A stretch of 64,000 nt of DNA from SIAJ01 sp963773845 (GTDB taxonomy: Bacteria > Planctomycetota > Planctomycetia > Gemmatales > Gemmataceae): contig CAVZCU010000009.1 in the NCBI GenBank assembly GCA_963773845.1, positions 930,001 to 994,000 on the forward strand. The letters are read 5' to 3'. The notes under the pieces were generated by a model. It saw only the letters and a program-made list of their open reading frames with translations. It was not told where the DNA came from and made no database searches. Both the position numbers and the translations under genes were made by a program. Shown here in pieces: positions 62,700-64,000 of the stretch (position 1 is the first letter of the stretch; the number at the start of each line of letters is the position of its first letter).

Positions 62700-63953
62700 T
62701 TGACCGTCAACGATTTGAAGGGCCGCACGGTGGCCTTCGCCGCTTCGGGCGGATTGGATAGCTGCACCATTACCAAGTGGCTGACCGAGCATGGTGTCAC
62801 GGTCGTCTGCTTCACGGCCGATATGGCCCAGCCGGACGAGCCCGACTTCACTGAAATCGAAAAGCGGATGCGTGCCTGTGGCGCGAGTGACTTCATTGCG
62901 CTCGATCTCAAAGATTCGATCGCCGAGGCTGGTCTCGAAATCATTCAGTCGCAGGCATGCTACGAAGGGCGATACTGGAACACGACCGGCATTGGCCGGC
63001 ATGTGATCGTTGCCGGCATGGTGCGGGCGATGCGCGAAAAAGGCATCGACATCATCAGTCACGGAGCGACCGGCCGCGGCAACGACCAGGTCCGCTTTCA
63101 GCTTTGCACCAATATGCTCGCCCCGGATTTCCAGGTCTATGCGCCATGGCGAGATGAAGTGTTCCTGAAACGCTTCGGCGGCCGCAGCGAGATGATTGAT
63201 TATTGCAACGAGCGCAAGCTGCCGATCAAGGCAAGCAAGGATGCCCCGTATTCCACCGATGCGAATTTGCTCGGGTTAACGCACGAGGCTGGCAAGCTGG
63301 AGTCGCTTGAAACCGGTCCTTGGTTTATCTCGCCGGGCATGGGGGTCTTGCCAAAAGATGCGCCGGACAAGCCGGAACGAGTTACCATTCGCTTCCTGCA
63401 CGGCCGGCCCGTGGAGTTGAACGGCAAGAAAGGCACCGCATTTGAAGCGATTAATGATGCCAACCAGATCGGCGGGGGCAACGGGGTCGGGATTGCTTCG
63501 CACCTGGTGGAAAACCGCTTTGTCGGGGTCAAGTCGCGTGGCGTGTACGAGGCGCCGGGGATGGAACTGCTGGGAAGCGCTTATGCATATTTGCTGCAAC
63601 TGGTGCTCGACCGCCGGGCACGCGAGTTGTTCGATCAGCTGTCGCTCTTCTTGGCCAAACAGATTTACCAGGGCTACGGGTTTGACCTGGCTTCGCACAT
63701 GGCCCGCGAAGTGCTAAGCCCAATACTGAAGCTGGCGACCGGCACGATTGCGGTGAACCTGTATAAGGGGAACGTCTACTTCGCGTCGGCGACGCATGTC
63801 CCACACCAGATGTATTCGGAGAGCAACGCCTCGATGGAGGCGATTGGCGAATTCAACCATGCGGATTCGGAAGGCTTCCTGCGCGTCTTGCAGGTGAGCG
63901 CGCGAGCGCTGGCGGCGAACAAGCAGGTTGTCGCACCGGCGTGGGCGAAATGA
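62700..63953 (+). CDS. argG: Argininosuccinate synthase
   Basis: This 417-residue cytoplasmic enzyme joins citrulline and aspartate with ATP to argininosuccinate, the penultimate arginine step. The PP-loop is VAFAASGGLDSCTITKWL. Other family motifs are YWNTTGIGRHVIVAGM, ISHGATGRGNDQVRF, ASKDAPYSTDANLLGLTHEAG, GGGNGVGIASHLVENRFVGVKSRGVYEAPG and ATGTIAVNLYKGN. A TTG at 62700 with GGAG seven bases upstream fits the family start (TVNDLKGRTVAFAASGG); the same frame is open far upstream, but those residues are antisense to neighbouring genes. Confidence 0.95.
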   Translation: MTVNDLKGRTVAFAASGGLDSCTITKWLTEHGVTVVCFTADMAQPDEPDFTEIEKRMRACGASDFIALDLKDSIAEAGLEIIQSQACYEGRYWNTTGIGRHVIVAGMVRAMREKGIDIISHGATGRGNDQVRFQLCTNMLAPDFQVYAPWRDEVFLKRFGGRSEMIDYCNERKLPIKASKDAPYSTDANLLGLTHEAGKLESLETGPWFISPGMGVLPKDAPDKPERVTIRFLHGRPVELNGKKGTAFEAINDANQIGGGNGVGIASHLVENRFVGVKSRGVYEAPGMELLGSAYAYLLQLVLDRRARELFDQLSLFLAKQIYQGYGFDLASHMAREVLSPILKLATGTIAVNLYKGNVYFASATHVPHQMYSESNASMEAIGEFNHADSEGFLRVLQVSARALAANKQVVAPAWAK

Positions 63954-64000
63954 AACTCAAAGCACGAGTGAAGCCGATTGGTGGCCGTCTTCGAATTTGA
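63950..64000 (+). CDS. Possible short coupled reading frame at the right edge
   Basis: An ATG overlapping the argG stop (ATGA at 63950) opens a 16-codon frame, MKLKARVKPIGGRLRI, that ends exactly at the window edge. It may be a tiny coupled peptide, the frameshifted start of a next gene, or chance. Confidence 0.2.
   Translation: MKLKARVKPIGGRLRI

Overview
The window looks like a chromosomal segment of a GC-rich planctomycete, probably Gemmataceae-like. The evidence is gene content: a DUF1559 prepilin-like protein, a TIGR03067 domain protein, a DUF6807 (PmoA-like) secreted protein, a Ser/Thr kinase with the planctomycete N-terminal extension, a large MoxR/DUF58/VWA locus and an ISAzo13 transposase. 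Genus assignment is inference. Many well-conserved genes (ileS, recD2, tilS, thrC, purH and others) are broken by one-base frame changes, several at homopolymers. I read these as uncorrected sequencing indels and annotate such genes as single CDSs.

Layout. 1-2.7 kb: an accessory edge with a frameshifted ISAzo13 transposase running off the left end, two copies of a ~300 bp dispersed repeat around one unknown gene, and a 5' half of tRNA-Ser. 2.7-8.6 kb: a secreted DUF6807 protein, a GT2 glycosyltransferase, a PolB-like exonuclease, an MFS exporter and a secreted methyltransferase. 8.7-12.5 kb: succinate dehydrogenase sdhC-sdhA-sdhB. 12.6-21.6 kb: small secreted proteins, a RAYT (Y1 transposase) among REP-like palindromes, a bifunctional nuclease, a SpoIIE-type phosphatase, DUF1559-like membrane proteins, a PilZ protein, a metallophosphoesterase and S18. 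21.7-34.1 kb: ileS, a large membrane protein, recD2, DUF2752, tilS and purH.

34.1-39.8 kb is the most notable metabolic region. On the minus strand a SAM (S-box) riboswitch precedes thrC, a MoaD/ThiS sulfur carrier, two small unknowns, a ThiF/MoeB-type activating enzyme, a Uma2 nuclease and a cysteine desulfurase. A SAM-sensing leader on a threonine-synthase-like gene next to a complete sulfur-carrier charging set suggests O-phosphohomoserine being used to make homocysteine/methionine with protein-bound sulfur. A JAMM peptidase at 61.7 kb could be a distant partner.

40-47.3 kb: TIGR03067, a secreted HExxH protein, a kinase, a PQQ-propeller protein, a zinc-ribbon membrane protein and a DUF1559 pseudopilin. 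47.4-60.5 kb: one long minus-strand locus in the order MoxR, DUF58, BatA-like VWA protein, second VWA protein, large membrane protein, ~1000-residue secreted coiled-coil protein, secreted prenyltransferase-fold protein. This is an expanded, Bat-like envelope system. 60.6-64 kb: a methyltransferase, the JAMM peptidase, a membrane protein and argG.

A striking global feature is that most intergenic gaps carry a long, often perfect inverted repeat (15-44 bp arms) from several unrelated sequence families. Several overlap stop codons of neighbouring genes, and one separates sdhA from sdhB.
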